DNA of 64,000 nt. Origin: Parasedimentitalea maritima. GTDB taxonomy: Bacteria > Pseudomonadota > Alphaproteobacteria > Rhodobacterales > Rhodobacteraceae. Position 1 is the stretch's first letter. The number at the start of each line of letters is the position of its first letter. The stretch spans positions 434,001-498,000 of the forward strand of contig NZ_VAUA01000002.1 of NCBI RefSeq assembly GCF_005771405.1, in the 5' to 3' direction. Of the stretch, positions 34,038 to 43,359 are shown in pieces. The translations under genes were made by a program, and so were the position numbers. The notes below the pieces were generated by a model. That model was not told where the DNA came from, made no database searches, and worked only from the letters and a program-made list of their open reading frames with translations.

Positions 34038-35170
34038 GAAGCCGAGAAGCTTGTCGGAAAGACGCCTTACGAAGTCCTCAGGGAAAAGCTATAGTCAACA
34101 AACGGGATGTCCCACGGGTAACCGCACCTTACATGGCAGTAGAAGAGTCGGAAGCCTCAGTAATTCGCTTGATGTTCGATCTTGCACTCTATGGTGATGG
34201 CCAAACCGGTCCACTGGGACTGAAGGAAATCGTTAAGTGGCTGAATGAGAGAGGTTATCGCACGCGCAAAGGCACCAAATGGGGCATAAATGCCGTTCAT
34301 CGCTACTTCCAAAAAACCACGGTCGCTGGAGAGTTCATTTTCAACAGCAGCCAGGACGGCGGCAAAGCAATCACTATCCCAGTTCCTCCGATCATCGAAA
34401 GATCCAAGTTTGATCTGGTTAGAGCAACCATGGAAGCCAGAGCCCCAAGTCAAACACCTCCTCGAGTCGTAACAGGCGACGTTTTGTTAACAGGGCTCGC
34501 CAAATGCTCGAACTGTGGCAACGAGATGACAATGGGGGCTGGAAATGGAAACGGTGGCCGGTACCACTACTACCAGTGCGCGGCACAAATGCGCCAAGGC
34601 AAGACAGCCTGCGAGGGGCACCGATTCCCGATGAAAGCTCTCGACCAATTGATTGTAGATCAGGCTCTGGCTGACCTGTTCAGCGCAGAAAAAATCAGTG
34701 CCCTCATGGAGCCGATGCTCAGTCGGCAGTCTCAAAGCAAAGCTGAAATTGCCAAGCGCCTTGCAGATCGAGAAACTGAAGTCCTGGATGCCGAGAAGAG
34801 CATCGATAACTTGTACGACCTTGTTACCACTAATCTGGTGCACTCATCGGATCCCGACTTTCGGCAACGGTGCGAGCGGGCACAGGAAAACATGCCCGCG
34901 TCAAGAAAGAGCGGGACCAGGTTGCCGCTGAGGTCGCGCCGAAAGCCCGGCTGACTAACGAAAAGGTATCGCGGTTTGTGTCTTCAATGCATGCGCTGCT
35001 GACTAACGAGCCAGTGGCCGTTCGGAAAGGGTACCTACGATCTGTCATAGACAGGATCGATGTCGGTGAGAATTGCATCCAAATTCGAGGGCGACGCGCA
35101 TCAATCGAGCAGGCGGTGCTGTCGGGCGAGGTTCACCCCTCAGCAGTTCCCACTTTTGTTCGTGAATGGC
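34038..35170 (+). pseudogene. Degraded large serine recombinase next to tRNA-Ser
   Basis: The frame from 34038 holds the Recombinase domain (EASVIRLMFDLALYG, KEIVKWLNERGYRTRKG) and the zinc-ribbon (CSNCGNEM and later QCAAQMRQGKTAC), then a coiled coil. It ends at a stop at 34952-34954, but the coiled coil and C-terminal region continue in another frame (VKKERDQVAAEVAPKARLTN, LRSVIDRIDVG), so a single-base frameshift lies near 34890-34900. The whole catalytic resolvase domain (Ser nucleophile) is missing upstream. The second frame stays open through the tRNA to 35274. It looks like the relic of an element that used the tRNA 3' end as attachment site. Confidence 0.8.
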
Positions 35171-35256
35171 GGGGAGACAGGGATTCGAACCCTGGGAACG
35201 CTCTCACGTTCAACGGTTTTCAAGACCGCCGCATTCGACCACTCTGCCACCTCCCC
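35167..35256 (-). tRNA. tRNA-Ser (UGA anticodon)
   Basis: On the minus strand the sequence begins GGGGAGGTGGCAGAGTGG and ends with TTCGAATCCCTGTCTCCCC and an encoded GCCA (35170-35167). The acceptor stem GGGGAG/CTCCCC pairs, there is a long variable arm (ACGTGAGAGCGT region), and the anticodon loop CTTGAAA carries TGA. Length is 90 bases with CCA, normal for class II tRNA-Ser. The 3' end faces the recombinase relic. Confidence 0.93.
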
Positions 35257-35467
35257 GGTCGAAGTGGGGTTTAGGCGCTGTTTCGAACACTGGCAAGCGA
35301 AAAACAAAAACAACTTCAATTAGCTTGTTACGGGGATTTCTTGCCGAGCTCACAGTGACAGACTTTTCATGATACCCGCCACGCGCTATGGTGGCGCTAT
35401 TAGAGGGCCAACCGGGGCAACCGGCACGGGGCGTAACGACGTCTACAAGACAGGCAAGGAATACATT

Positions 35468-36355
35468 ATGAGTGACGCGAAGGTGACGAGATCCCAGGCT
35501 GCGCGCCTTACGATTGCCGTTGTGAGCCTTGCACTACTGGCCGCATGCGAAGAAGGCTCAATGCCCGACTTCTTGCAAGCCAACGACAGTGCAGGCGACA
35601 GTGCCCCGATAGCAAGCAACAGCACAAAACTTGTTGAGCGCGATGTCGAGGCACCGGATGTTTTCCAAGTCACTGAAGCAGGTCTGTGGGATGGCCGGCC
35701 GTCCCTTGGTGGCGTCTGGGTGGCACATCCAGACGCCAAAGATCCGGAACGTGTCATCATTCGTAACAGTGCCAACGGTAAGTTTGTAATTGGTGCCTTA
35801 TTTCGCCGTGAGCGTGAAATTCCCGGCCCCAGGCTACAGGCGTCGTCAGATGCCGCTGCCGCTTTGGGAATGCTAGCCGGTGCACCTGTTGAACTGAATG
35901 TGACTGCTTTGCGCCGTGAAACGGTTGATGAAACGCCAACAATTGAAGACGCGGCAGACGTAGAGGTCGCAACGCTAGAGCCCAGTTCAGACATAAGTGG
36001 CGACATTTCACAAACCCAGCTTGATCCTATCGCGGGTGCGGCAGCCGCACTTGAGGCATCGACACCGCCAGCCCCCACTGCTCCGACACCGACCTCCACC
36101 CTACCAGCCAAGGTGTCACCGCTTGCCAAGCCCTATATTCAGATTGGGATTTTCAGCGTGGAAGCCAACGCCAAGCGCACAGCCGGGCAGATGCGGAATG
36201 CCGGAATGATCCCCACGGTTATTGAGCAAACGTCGAATGGTAAACCATTCTGGCGCGTCGTTGTTGGCCCCGCTCAAAGCAAGTCCGAACGTTCGGCACT
36301 TCTGAAAAAAGTCAATGCCGCAGGCTTTTCGGATGCCTATGCCGTCACTAACTAA
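35468..36355 (+). CDS. SPOR-domain lipoprotein
   Basis: A 295-residue protein from the ATG at 35468 with AAGGAATAC upstream; the open frame begins at 35369 but the signal peptide starts at 35468. It has a lipoprotein signal (hydrophobic core ending LLAAC), a long low-complexity Ala/Pro/Thr middle part, and a C-terminal SPOR domain (from about residue 220: YIQIGIFSVEANAKRTAGQM). SPOR domains bind denuded peptidoglycan at the division septum. Cotranscription with the D-Ala-D-Ala carboxypeptidase 18 bases downstream supports a cell-wall role, as for RlpA-related proteins. No RlpA double-psi barrel is evident. Confidence 0.82.
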   Translation: MSDAKVTRSQAARLTIAVVSLALLAACEEGSMPDFLQANDSAGDSAPIASNSTKLVERDVEAPDVFQVTEAGLWDGRPSLGGVWVAHPDAKDPERVIIRNSANGKFVIGALFRREREIPGPRLQASSDAAAALGMLAGAPVELNVTALRRETVDETPTIEDAADVEVATLEPSSDISGDISQTQLDPIAGAAAALEASTPPAPTAPTPTSTLPAKVSPLAKPYIQIGIFSVEANAKRTAGQMRNAGMIPTVIEQTSNGKPFWRVVVGPAQSKSERSALLKKVNAAGFSDAYAVTN

Positions 36356-36373
36356 GCGCTGGAGGGTACAGCT

Positions 36374-37555
36374 ATGATCAAGATCCTGAAATCCTCGGCT
36401 AGGATGGTTGCGGTGGGCGGTTTGTTCCTAGGGCTATCCGTGTTGTCAGCAACTGCGTTCGAGACCAAGGCCCGCGCCGCCTATGTTCTGGACCAACGAA
36501 CTGACACCGTTTTGTTGGCAAAAAACGCCGAACAGCCACTACCACCCGCCTCGATGTCCAAGTTGATGACGCTTTACGTTGCCTTTGAGGCGATCCGTGA
36601 CGGGCGCTTAACTCTGGACGAGCAGCTACCTGTTAGCGAGCATGCGATGAGTTATGGCGGGTCTACCATGTTCCTAGATACAACTGACCGGGTTCGAGTC
36701 GAAGATCTGCTGCGCGGCATCATTGTCCTGTCAGGTAATGACGCCTGCGTGGTTCTGGCCGAGGCACTCAGCCCCGACGGCACCGAGGCAGGCTTTGCCC
36801 GTTACATGACCAAGCGGGCCCAGCAATTGGGCATGATGAATTCGACCTTTGCCAATGCCAATGGCTGGCCTGCTGCTGGACATCGGATGTCAGTGCAAGA
36901 TCTGGCTATTTTGGCAGAACTTCTGATCGAAGATTTCCCGGAGTACTATCCTCTGTTCTCGGAGACCGAGTTCAAGTTTGACGGCAGAGCTCCTTCAAAC
37001 ACCAGAAACCGTAACCCTTTGCTTAGTCTTGGCATTGGTGCAGACGGGTTAAAAACGGGTCACACTTCCGAGGCAGGTTATGGTCTGGTCGGTTCCGCAA
37101 TTCAGGGTGATCGCCGCGTCATATTTGTCGTATCGGGGCTAAACAGCACCGCTGCCCGCGCAGAGGAGGCCGAAGCCCTCGTTAACTGGTCGTTTCGCCA
37201 ATTTACCAGCAAAACCATCGCGAAAGCCTCTGTTCCGGTGGCTCAGGCCGAAGTCTGGCGAGGCACGGAAAAAACCGTAGGACTGGTTCCTGCGGAAGAC
37301 CTGACCGTGTTACTGCCTGCTCTGTCAGGCAAACAAATCAATGCAGAAGTGGTCTATACTGGCCCTATCGAAGCACCAATTGTAAAAGGCCAGGAGCTTG
37401 CCAAACTTGTATTGAAACCCGAAGATTTGCCTGAAATACGACTCCCGCTTGTCGCAGCCAAAGATGTGCCTAGTGGCGGTTTCCTGGTTCGCGTCATGAG
37501 TGCGGCAGATATTCTGGTTTCACGATTTCTAACCGGTCCCGAGGGGGCGATGTGA
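36374..37555 (+). CDS. dacA: D-alanyl-D-alanine carboxypeptidase (PBP5/6 class)
   Basis: A 393-residue low-molecular-weight penicillin-binding protein. It has a signal peptide (cleavage near residue 29, ATAFE), then SxxK at 60-63 (SMSK, acyl-serine 60), SGN at 120-122 and KTG at 227-229, in the usual order and spacing. The C-terminal ~110 residues form the PBP5_C beta domain. It trims the terminal D-Ala from peptidoglycan stem peptides in the periplasm. GGAGG precedes the ATG. It overlaps tmk by 4 bases. dacA or dacC is the usual name; the choice is arbitrary. Confidence 0.9.
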   Translation: MIKILKSSARMVAVGGLFLGLSVLSATAFETKARAAYVLDQRTDTVLLAKNAEQPLPPASMSKLMTLYVAFEAIRDGRLTLDEQLPVSEHAMSYGGSTMFLDTTDRVRVEDLLRGIIVLSGNDACVVLAEALSPDGTEAGFARYMTKRAQQLGMMNSTFANANGWPAAGHRMSVQDLAILAELLIEDFPEYYPLFSETEFKFDGRAPSNTRNRNPLLSLGIGADGLKTGHTSEAGYGLVGSAIQGDRRVIFVVSGLNSTAARAEEAEALVNWSFRQFTSKTIAKASVPVAQAEVWRGTEKTVGLVPAEDLTVLLPALSGKQINAEVVYTGPIEAPIVKGQELAKLVLKPEDLPEIRLPLVAAKDVPSGGFLVRVMSAADILVSRFLTGPEGAM

Positions 37556-38187
37556 CAATACTTCCGACGAACGGCCTGTTTCTGACATTTGAAGGTATCG
37601 ACGGCTCGGGCAAATCCACCCAATGTCGTTTGCTAGCCGAAACTTTGCGTGAACAGGGCCATGAGGTTGTTCTAACCCGCGAGCCAGGTGGATCCAACGG
37701 TGCCGAAGAAATTCGCCGCTTGGTGCTTGAAGGTGACCCAGACCGCTGGTCTGCTGAGACGGAGCTTTTGTTATTCACAGCCGCCCGGCGCGACCACCTG
37801 GAACGCACGATCGAACCAGCTTTGGCGGCCGGGAAAGTTGTGATTTGTGACCGCTTCGCCGACAGCACCCGGATGTATCAGGGCCTGTCGCGTGGCAATC
37901 TGAGAGCACAGGTCGATAAACTGCATGAGATGATGATTGGCCGGGAACCAGATCTGACCATTCTGATCGACATGGACCCCGAAATTGGCCTGTCTCGTGC
38001 CAAAGGCCGGCAGACTGCCGAAGAGCGGTTCGAAGATTTTGGTCTCGAACTTCAGTTGAAAATGCGCGCCGGATTCTTGGCCTTGGCTCAAGAGTTTTCC
38101 CCTCGGTTTCGGGTGATCGATGGCACTCAATCTCTTGACGCAGTTGCCGCCGATGTTCTGACCCAGGCTCAGGCTGCGTTGTCATGA
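37552..38187 (+). CDS. tmk: Thymidylate kinase
   Basis: A 211-residue dTMP kinase, normal length. The P-loop GIDGSGKST is at residues 15-23, the DR motif is in ICDRFADST, and the lid region is RAKGRQTAEERFE. It phosphorylates dTMP to dTDP for DNA synthesis. The start is a GTG at 37552 with GAGGGGG upstream, overlapping the dacA stop. tmk-holB adjacency is common in alphaproteobacteria and supports the call. Confidence 0.95.
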   Translation: MTILPTNGLFLTFEGIDGSGKSTQCRLLAETLREQGHEVVLTREPGGSNGAEEIRRLVLEGDPDRWSAETELLLFTAARRDHLERTIEPALAAGKVVICDRFADSTRMYQGLSRGNLRAQVDKLHEMMIGREPDLTILIDMDPEIGLSRAKGRQTAEERFEDFGLELQLKMRAGFLALAQEFSPRFRVIDGTQSLDAVAADVLTQAQAALS

Positions 38188-39311
38188 AAGGCAAAACGGT
38201 AGACGAAGACTTGCCGCGCGCCGATCAGGCTCCCGGTGCGCCACACCCGCGCGAAACCGAACAACTGTTTGGCCAGGAAGACGCCGAAACCGCTTTCTTG
38301 ACGGCCTTCAATTCTGATCGCCTGCATCACGGCTGGCTCCTCACCGGCCCCCAAGGCATTGGCAAGGCCACCCTTGCCTGGCGCATCGCCCAGTTTTTGC
38401 TGGCCACGCCCCCCACCGATGATGGCTTGTTCGGCGCGCCGCCCCCGGTGGAAACGCTGGACATACCCCCAGACCACCCGGTCGCACACCGCATTCAGGC
38501 TTTGGCCGAACCGGGTCTCGCCGCGATCAGCCGCAGCTACAACGACAAGGCTAAACTGCGCAGCCAGATCGTGGTCGATGACATCCGAGCGTTGAACCGC
38601 TTCTTCGGCCTTTCGGCTACCGACGGAGGCCGCCGCGTAGTGATTGTTGATGCCGCCGACGACATGAACACAAGTGCTGCCAATGCTTTGCTGAAAATGC
38701 TCGAAGAACCACCAGCGCGCACAACTCTACTGCTGATCTCGCACCAACCGTCACGTCTGCTGCCCACGATCCGATCGCGCTGCCGCACTCTGCGCCTGTC
38801 GCCTCTTACCCCCGACGACATGCAATCTGCGCTGATACAGTCCGGTGCAGAACTCCCGAATAACCCGGATCACCTCGCGGCACTCGCAGCCGGATCCGTT
38901 GGGGCAGCCCTGCGCCTGCTAAACCTGGGGGGATTGCAAATCTATGCTGAACTGGTGCAAATCCTTGCTTCAATGCCCCGCCTCGACCGCCCGCGCGCCA
39001 TGGCACTGGCTGAAGCCGCTGCCCAACGCGGTGCGTCCGACAAGTTCGAACTGCTGCTCACTCTGATTGACGTGGCGCTGGCCCGTCTGGCACGTACTGG
39101 GGCCATCGGCACCCCGCCAGCACCTGAGGCAGCATCGGATGAGGCAGACATGTTAAACCGCCTGTCCCCCACTCCGCAGGCGGCCCGAGTCTGGGCTGAC
39201 CTTGCCGCTGAAGTCACGGCGCGGGTCCGCCACGGTCAAGCCGTGAACCTTGACCCTGCAGCGCTTGTCCTAGATACCGTTTTCAAGATGCAAACAACAG
39301 CGTCCCGCTAG
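38184..39311 (+). CDS. holB: DNA polymerase III delta' subunit
   Basis: A 375-residue clamp-loader subunit. The P-loop-like TGPQGIGKATL lies near residue 54, the delta' strand VVIVDAADDMN and the SRC-like motif (PTIRSRCRTLRL) follow; the AAA+ N-terminal part fits HolB. It forms part of the clamp loader that places the beta clamp on DNA. It overlaps tmk by 4 bases. No four-cysteine zinc module is seen in the N-terminal region. Confidence 0.92.
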   Translation: MKGKTVDEDLPRADQAPGAPHPRETEQLFGQEDAETAFLTAFNSDRLHHGWLLTGPQGIGKATLAWRIAQFLLATPPTDDGLFGAPPPVETLDIPPDHPVAHRIQALAEPGLAAISRSYNDKAKLRSQIVVDDIRALNRFFGLSATDGGRRVVIVDAADDMNTSAANALLKMLEEPPARTTLLLISHQPSRLLPTIRSRCRTLRLSPLTPDDMQSALIQSGAELPNNPDHLAALAAGSVGAALRLLNLGGLQIYAELVQILASMPRLDRPRAMALAEAAAQRGASDKFELLLTLIDVALARLARTGAIGTPPAPEAASDEADMLNRLSPTPQAARVWADLAAEVTARVRHGQAVNLDPAALVLDTVFKMQTTASR

Positions 39312-39354
39312 ACCACCGACGGTCCGCACCGACGCATCCGCGACAGAGACAGGC

Positions 39355-40170
39355 ATGACCCAAACCACTGACACTCCACAGATCACTGACAGCCACTGCC
39401 ATCTGGATTTTCCTGATTTCGAAGACCAACTGGACTCAGTTGTCGCCCGTGCCGCAGAGGCTGGGGTGACGCGCATGGTGACCATTTGCACCAAGCTCAG
39501 AAACGAACCCAACGTCCGTGCTATTGCCGAAGCTCATGCTCCCGTGTTCTACGCCGCAGGCACACATCCGATGAGCGCCGCGTCTGAACCAATGGCCACA
39601 CTCGACGAACTTCTAACACTTGCTAAGCATCCCAAGTTTGTGGGCATTGGCGAAACCGGACTGGACTACCATTATACTGCTGACAGCGCTCAAGTTCAAA
39701 AAGACAGCCTGCGCATCCATATCGCTGCTGCGCGTGAAACCGGCCTGCCCTTGATCATCCATTCGCGTGCTGCAGATGAAGACATGACACGCATCCTGAC
39801 CGAAGAAATGAACAACGGTGCGTTTTCCTGCGTCATGCATTGCTTCTCGTCCTCACCCGAACTGGCCCGTGCCACGCTGGACCTTGGCTGCTACCTGTCG
39901 ATGTCGGGCATCGCTGCCTTTCCCAAAAGCCAGGAAATCCGTGATATTTTTGCAGCGGCGCCGATTGAACGGGTATTGGTGGAAACCGATGCTCCTTATC
40001 TTGCACCGCCGCCCCACCGTGGCAAACGCAACGAGCCGGCCTATACTGCCCATACCGCCCGCATTGGAGCTGAGGTCTTTGGTCTGGACTACGTAGATTT
40101 TGCTGCGCGCACCCAAGAAAATTTCGAACGCCTGTTCAGCAAGGCCGCGGCCTATACGGTTCCCGCCTAA
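39355..40170 (+). CDS. tatD: TatD-family metal-dependent DNase/hydrolase
   Basis: A 271-residue TatD/YcfH-family protein. Metal-binding motifs: DSHCHLDF near residue 12, GIGETGLDYHY, IIHSRAADED, VMHCFSSSPELA and ETDAPYLAP. TatD proteins are 3'-5' nucleases with roles in DNA repair and turnover; the precise role of this YcfH-like branch is not fixed. It lies after holB and overlaps the next gene by one base (TAATG), a common order in Rhodobacteraceae. Confidence 0.92.
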   Translation: MTQTTDTPQITDSHCHLDFPDFEDQLDSVVARAAEAGVTRMVTICTKLRNEPNVRAIAEAHAPVFYAAGTHPMSAASEPMATLDELLTLAKHPKFVGIGETGLDYHYTADSAQVQKDSLRIHIAAARETGLPLIIHSRAADEDMTRILTEEMNNGAFSCVMHCFSSSPELARATLDLGCYLSMSGIAAFPKSQEIRDIFAAAPIERVLVETDAPYLAPPPHRGKRNEPAYTAHTARIGAEVFGLDYVDFAARTQENFERLFSKAAAYTVPA

Positions 40171-40967
40171 TGGGTGAATTGCGCTTTACCATCCTAGGCT
40201 GCGGTTCGTCCGGCGGCGTGCCGCGCTTGGGCGGTCATTGGGGTGATTGTGATCCCAACAATCCGCGCAACAATCGCCGCCGCTGCTCAATGCTGGTGGA
40301 ACGCGACGGGCCAGATGGAACCACAACGGTTCTGATCGATACGACTCCGGATATGCGCAGCCAATTGCTGGGAACCAGTACAGGGCGTCTGGATGCGGTT
40401 CTGTATACCCACGCCCATGCTGACCATGTACATGGCATCGACGATCTACGGATGATCGTGTTCAACATGCGCCAACGGGTGCCGGTCTATGCTGACGGGG
40501 ATACCCAGAACGCACTGTTGTCCCGTTTTGGATACGCATTTGTACAACCCGAGGGCTCTCCATACCCACCTATCCTCGACCTGCGCACCATCGATGGAAC
40601 CGTAACCATCGACGGACCGGGTGGCGAGATTGATTTCCGTCCTTTCCGCGTCAATCACGGCTCGATTGATGCACTGGGATTTCGCATTGGTGACCTGGCT
40701 TATCTACCCGATGTCGCCGAGATATATGACGATGCGCTTGAAGAATTGAGAGATCTCGATTGCTGGATCGTCGACGCATTGCGTCGTAAACCTCACCCAA
40801 CACATTTCCACTATGACCGAACGCTTGAGTGGATTTCCAAAATGGCGCCCCGTCGTGCCGTGTTGACCAATATGCATATTGATCTGGATTATGCCACTGT
40901 AGAGGCCGAAACCCCGGGCAACATCACACCTGCCTATGATGGTATGGTGATTAGGTATCCAACTTGA
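40170..40967 (+). CDS. MBL-fold hydrolase, PhnP-like
   Basis: A 265-residue metallo-beta-lactamase-fold protein. Motifs: LGCGSSGGVPRLG at the N-terminus, THAHADHVHGIDDLR, and FRVNHGSIDALGF with a distal histidine. This branch resembles PhnP (cyclic phosphate phosphodiesterase) and is found with tatD in many alphaproteobacteria, where its substrate is not established. The ATG shares its A with the tatD stop. It should be cotranscribed with holB-tatD. Confidence 0.85.
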   Translation: MGELRFTILGCGSSGGVPRLGGHWGDCDPNNPRNNRRRCSMLVERDGPDGTTTVLIDTTPDMRSQLLGTSTGRLDAVLYTHAHADHVHGIDDLRMIVFNMRQRVPVYADGDTQNALLSRFGYAFVQPEGSPYPPILDLRTIDGTVTIDGPGGEIDFRPFRVNHGSIDALGFRIGDLAYLPDVAEIYDDALEELRDLDCWIVDALRRKPHPTHFHYDRTLEWISKMAPRRAVLTNMHIDLDYATVEAETPGNITPAYDGMVIRYPT

Positions 40968-41041
40968 AGCCCGCTGTTTCAGTTTGCCAACCCCTTTCGC
41001 ACTGGAGGCTGTTGTCCTTCGCCATTTATTGCAGGCAGTAG

Positions 41042-41974
41042 ATGTTTCAGAACCTGATTGATGTCATCCTACCGGTTTTCTTGGTTATCGGCGCCGGTTA
41101 TAGCGCTACCAGAGCTGGCTACTTCACACAGGATCACGTTGATGGGTTGATGAAGTTCACCCAGAACTTTGCTATTCCCTGCCTGCTATTTCGCGCGATT
41201 GCCAATCTAGACCTGGCAGCAAGCTTTGATCTGCGCCTATTGGCCAGCTTTTACGCGGGTGCTGCGATCTGCTTTACCATTGGAATCACTGGTGCTCGTC
41301 TGATTTTCAAGCGGGAGTGGGAAGACTGCGTAGTCATTGGGTTTTGCTGCCTGTTTTCCAATTCAGTCCTGCTGGGGCTACCAATCACCGAGCGCGCATA
41401 TGGCGCCGATAATCTGACTGGTAACTTCGCCATCATCGCCTTTCACGCTCCATTTTGTTACGGGCTTGGCATCACCGTGATGGAAATCGTGCGCAACCGA
41501 GGGTCGGGTGGCGTCAAAACCTTGTCCTCTGTATTTTCAGCCATGTTCAAAAACGTGCTCATCCTGGCGATTGGCCTGGGTTTTGTCGTCAACCTGACCG
41601 GGCTGTACATTCCAGGCGCTATTGACGAAGCTCTCTCACTTCTGATCCGCGCCGCCCTGCCCGCCGCATTGTTTGCCCTTGGTGGTGTATTGGTGAAATA
41701 TCGCCCCGAGGGTGATATGCGAACGATAGCATTTGTCTGCACGACCTCGCTGCTTGTCCACCCGTCTCTGGTCTGGATGTTTGGCACCTCGCTGGCTGTG
41801 CCGCAGGATCTGTTTCGGTCCGGCGTTCTGAATTCTGCAATGGCACCCGGGTTCAACGCCTATATCTTTGCCAACATGTACGGACGTGCCAAACGAGTGG
41901 CAGCATCGTCTGTGTTGATTGCGACAGGGACTTGTCTGTTTACAGTCTGGTTTTGGCTGACATTGCTGGGATGA
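41042..41974 (+). CDS. AEC-family (auxin efflux carrier-like) transporter
   Basis: A 310-residue membrane protein with about ten hydrophobic helices in two inverted halves, typical of the AEC/MdcF family. The N-terminal half begins VILPVFLVIGAGY and the second half contains LPAALFALGGVLVKY, the conserved mid-helix break. Members move organic acids such as malonate or malate, or unknown solutes. It lies between the housekeeping block and nnrS copy 2 with no obvious operon partner. Confidence 0.83.
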   Translation: MFQNLIDVILPVFLVIGAGYSATRAGYFTQDHVDGLMKFTQNFAIPCLLFRAIANLDLAASFDLRLLASFYAGAAICFTIGITGARLIFKREWEDCVVIGFCCLFSNSVLLGLPITERAYGADNLTGNFAIIAFHAPFCYGLGITVMEIVRNRGSGGVKTLSSVFSAMFKNVLILAIGLGFVVNLTGLYIPGAIDEALSLLIRAALPAALFALGGVLVKYRPEGDMRTIAFVCTTSLLVHPSLVWMFGTSLAVPQDLFRSGVLNSAMAPGFNAYIFANMYGRAKRVAASSVLIATGTCLFTVWFWLTLLG

Positions 41975-42061
41975 AGCTGAACCTTGGATGTTTGTTTTAT
42001 CGCAAGGTTGCAACGTTTCCCGTTCGCTATTGTGAAGCAAACTGATCTCAGGAGCTTTCAA

Positions 42062-43264
42062 ATGTCGTCCTCAACCGCTCAGCAGATGCGCCAATGGCAG
42101 GGGCCTGCGCTCCTGTCTTATGGCTTTCGACCTTTCTTTCTGCTGGGCGCTCTTTGGGCAGGGCTGGCCATGGTCCTGTGGATCCTGAGCCTGTCTGGAA
42201 CTCTAACTCTGCCCTCCGCATTTGATCCCGTCAGCTGGCACGCTCATGCTTTGTTATTTGGCTATCTTCCCGCAATTGTTGCCGGTTTCATGCTAACAGC
42301 AGTGCCGAACTGGACTGGGCGCCTGCCAGTAGTGGGCTGGTCCCTTGGGGGGCTGGTGGTGCTTTGGGTGCTGGGCCGACTTGCAGTTTTGTTTTCTTTC
42401 GCGCTGCCGCCTCTGTTGGTGGCATTGGTGGACCTGTCAGCGATGGTCGCACTGGCGACGGTCATGACCCGCGAGATCGTGGCTGGTAAAAACTGGCGCA
42501 ACCTGATCGTTCTGGCAATGCTGGCCTTGTTGGTCCTGGGTAACGCCGTATTCCATATTGAGGCCGCACGCGGCGAATATGCGGCCAAAGGATATGGGCT
42601 GCGCATCGGACTTGCCGCCGGGGTCTTGATGATCTCAGTTATCGGTGGGCGTATCGTCCCATCGTTCACCCGCAACTGGTTGGTTAAGTCCGGTTCGGAC
42701 TTCCGCCCTGCACCACCAATGCAGAAGTTCGATAAGCTGGTGTTACTGTACTCAGTTGTTGTGCTAGGATTCTGGGTGGCGCAGCCCGATAGCCTGTATG
42801 CCGGTGCGGCGTTCCTATTGTTTGGTGTCTTGCATGCCGTCCGATTGGCGCGCTGGTGTTCGCTGCAGACCCGATCCGAGCCGCTGCTTTGGGTGCTGCA
42901 TCTTGGGTATGGCTTTATCCCCCTTGGCGCCTGGGGTCTTGGCACCGCGATGCTGTGGCCCAGCGTTATCTTGCCCGCCGCAGCCCAACATATCTGGATG
43001 GGCGGGGCGCTGCCACTGATGACCGTGGCGGTAATGGCGCGCGCCACCCTAGGTCACTCCGGCAACGCACTAAGTGCTGGTCCGGGCACTGTGGCAGTAT
43101 TTCTAACCGTTCCAATTTCAGTTTTCGCCCGTGTTGCAGCTGGAGTTTGGCCCACCGGAGCCGAGACACTCTATCACCTTGCGGGCACAGCCTGGGTATT
43201 GGGGTTCCTTGGGTTTGTAGTAATTTACGGCCCGATGTTGCTGTCCCGGCGCCCGCCCAGCTAA
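42062..43264 (+). CDS. nnrS: NnrS-family haem/copper membrane protein (copy 2)
   Basis: A 400-residue, about 12-helix NnrS protein from the ATG at 42062, which has CAGGAG upstream; the open frame starts at 41984. Conserved motifs match copy 1: WHAHALLFGYLPAI, AVPNWTGRLP, and IVPSFTRNWL. It is followed after 95 bases by an NnrR-type regulator and then the nor operon, the classical NnrS setting. It probably helps cells tolerate NO formed during denitrification. The first-copy histidine HVHE is HAHA here, so the acidic residue is lost. Confidence 0.88.
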   Translation: MSSSTAQQMRQWQGPALLSYGFRPFFLLGALWAGLAMVLWILSLSGTLTLPSAFDPVSWHAHALLFGYLPAIVAGFMLTAVPNWTGRLPVVGWSLGGLVVLWVLGRLAVLFSFALPPLLVALVDLSAMVALATVMTREIVAGKNWRNLIVLAMLALLVLGNAVFHIEAARGEYAAKGYGLRIGLAAGVLMISVIGGRIVPSFTRNWLVKSGSDFRPAPPMQKFDKLVLLYSVVVLGFWVAQPDSLYAGAAFLLFGVLHAVRLARWCSLQTRSEPLLWVLHLGYGFIPLGAWGLGTAMLWPSVILPAAAQHIWMGGALPLMTVAVMARATLGHSGNALSAGPGTVAVFLTVPISVFARVAAGVWPTGAETLYHLAGTAWVLGFLGFVVIYGPMLLSRRPPS

Positions 43265-43359
43265 CGAAGACCGCTTTTGTGAGAGACTCTACCCTTGGAA
43301 TTCAAGCGCAGCAGCGGTAGGCAAGCAGTGACACTTATCGCTAGGCGAAGGGCCCCGCT

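Noticed and set aside
35060-35323. Frames reading through the tRNA region (ETGIRTLGT or DRDSNPGNA type)
   Set aside because: These are well-known translation artefacts of tRNA-Ser genes read on the opposite strand.
43290-43310. CTTGGAATTCAAG palindrome before the NnrR-type gene
   Set aside because: It looks FNR-like, but the half-sites TTG and CAA are 5 bases apart instead of 8.
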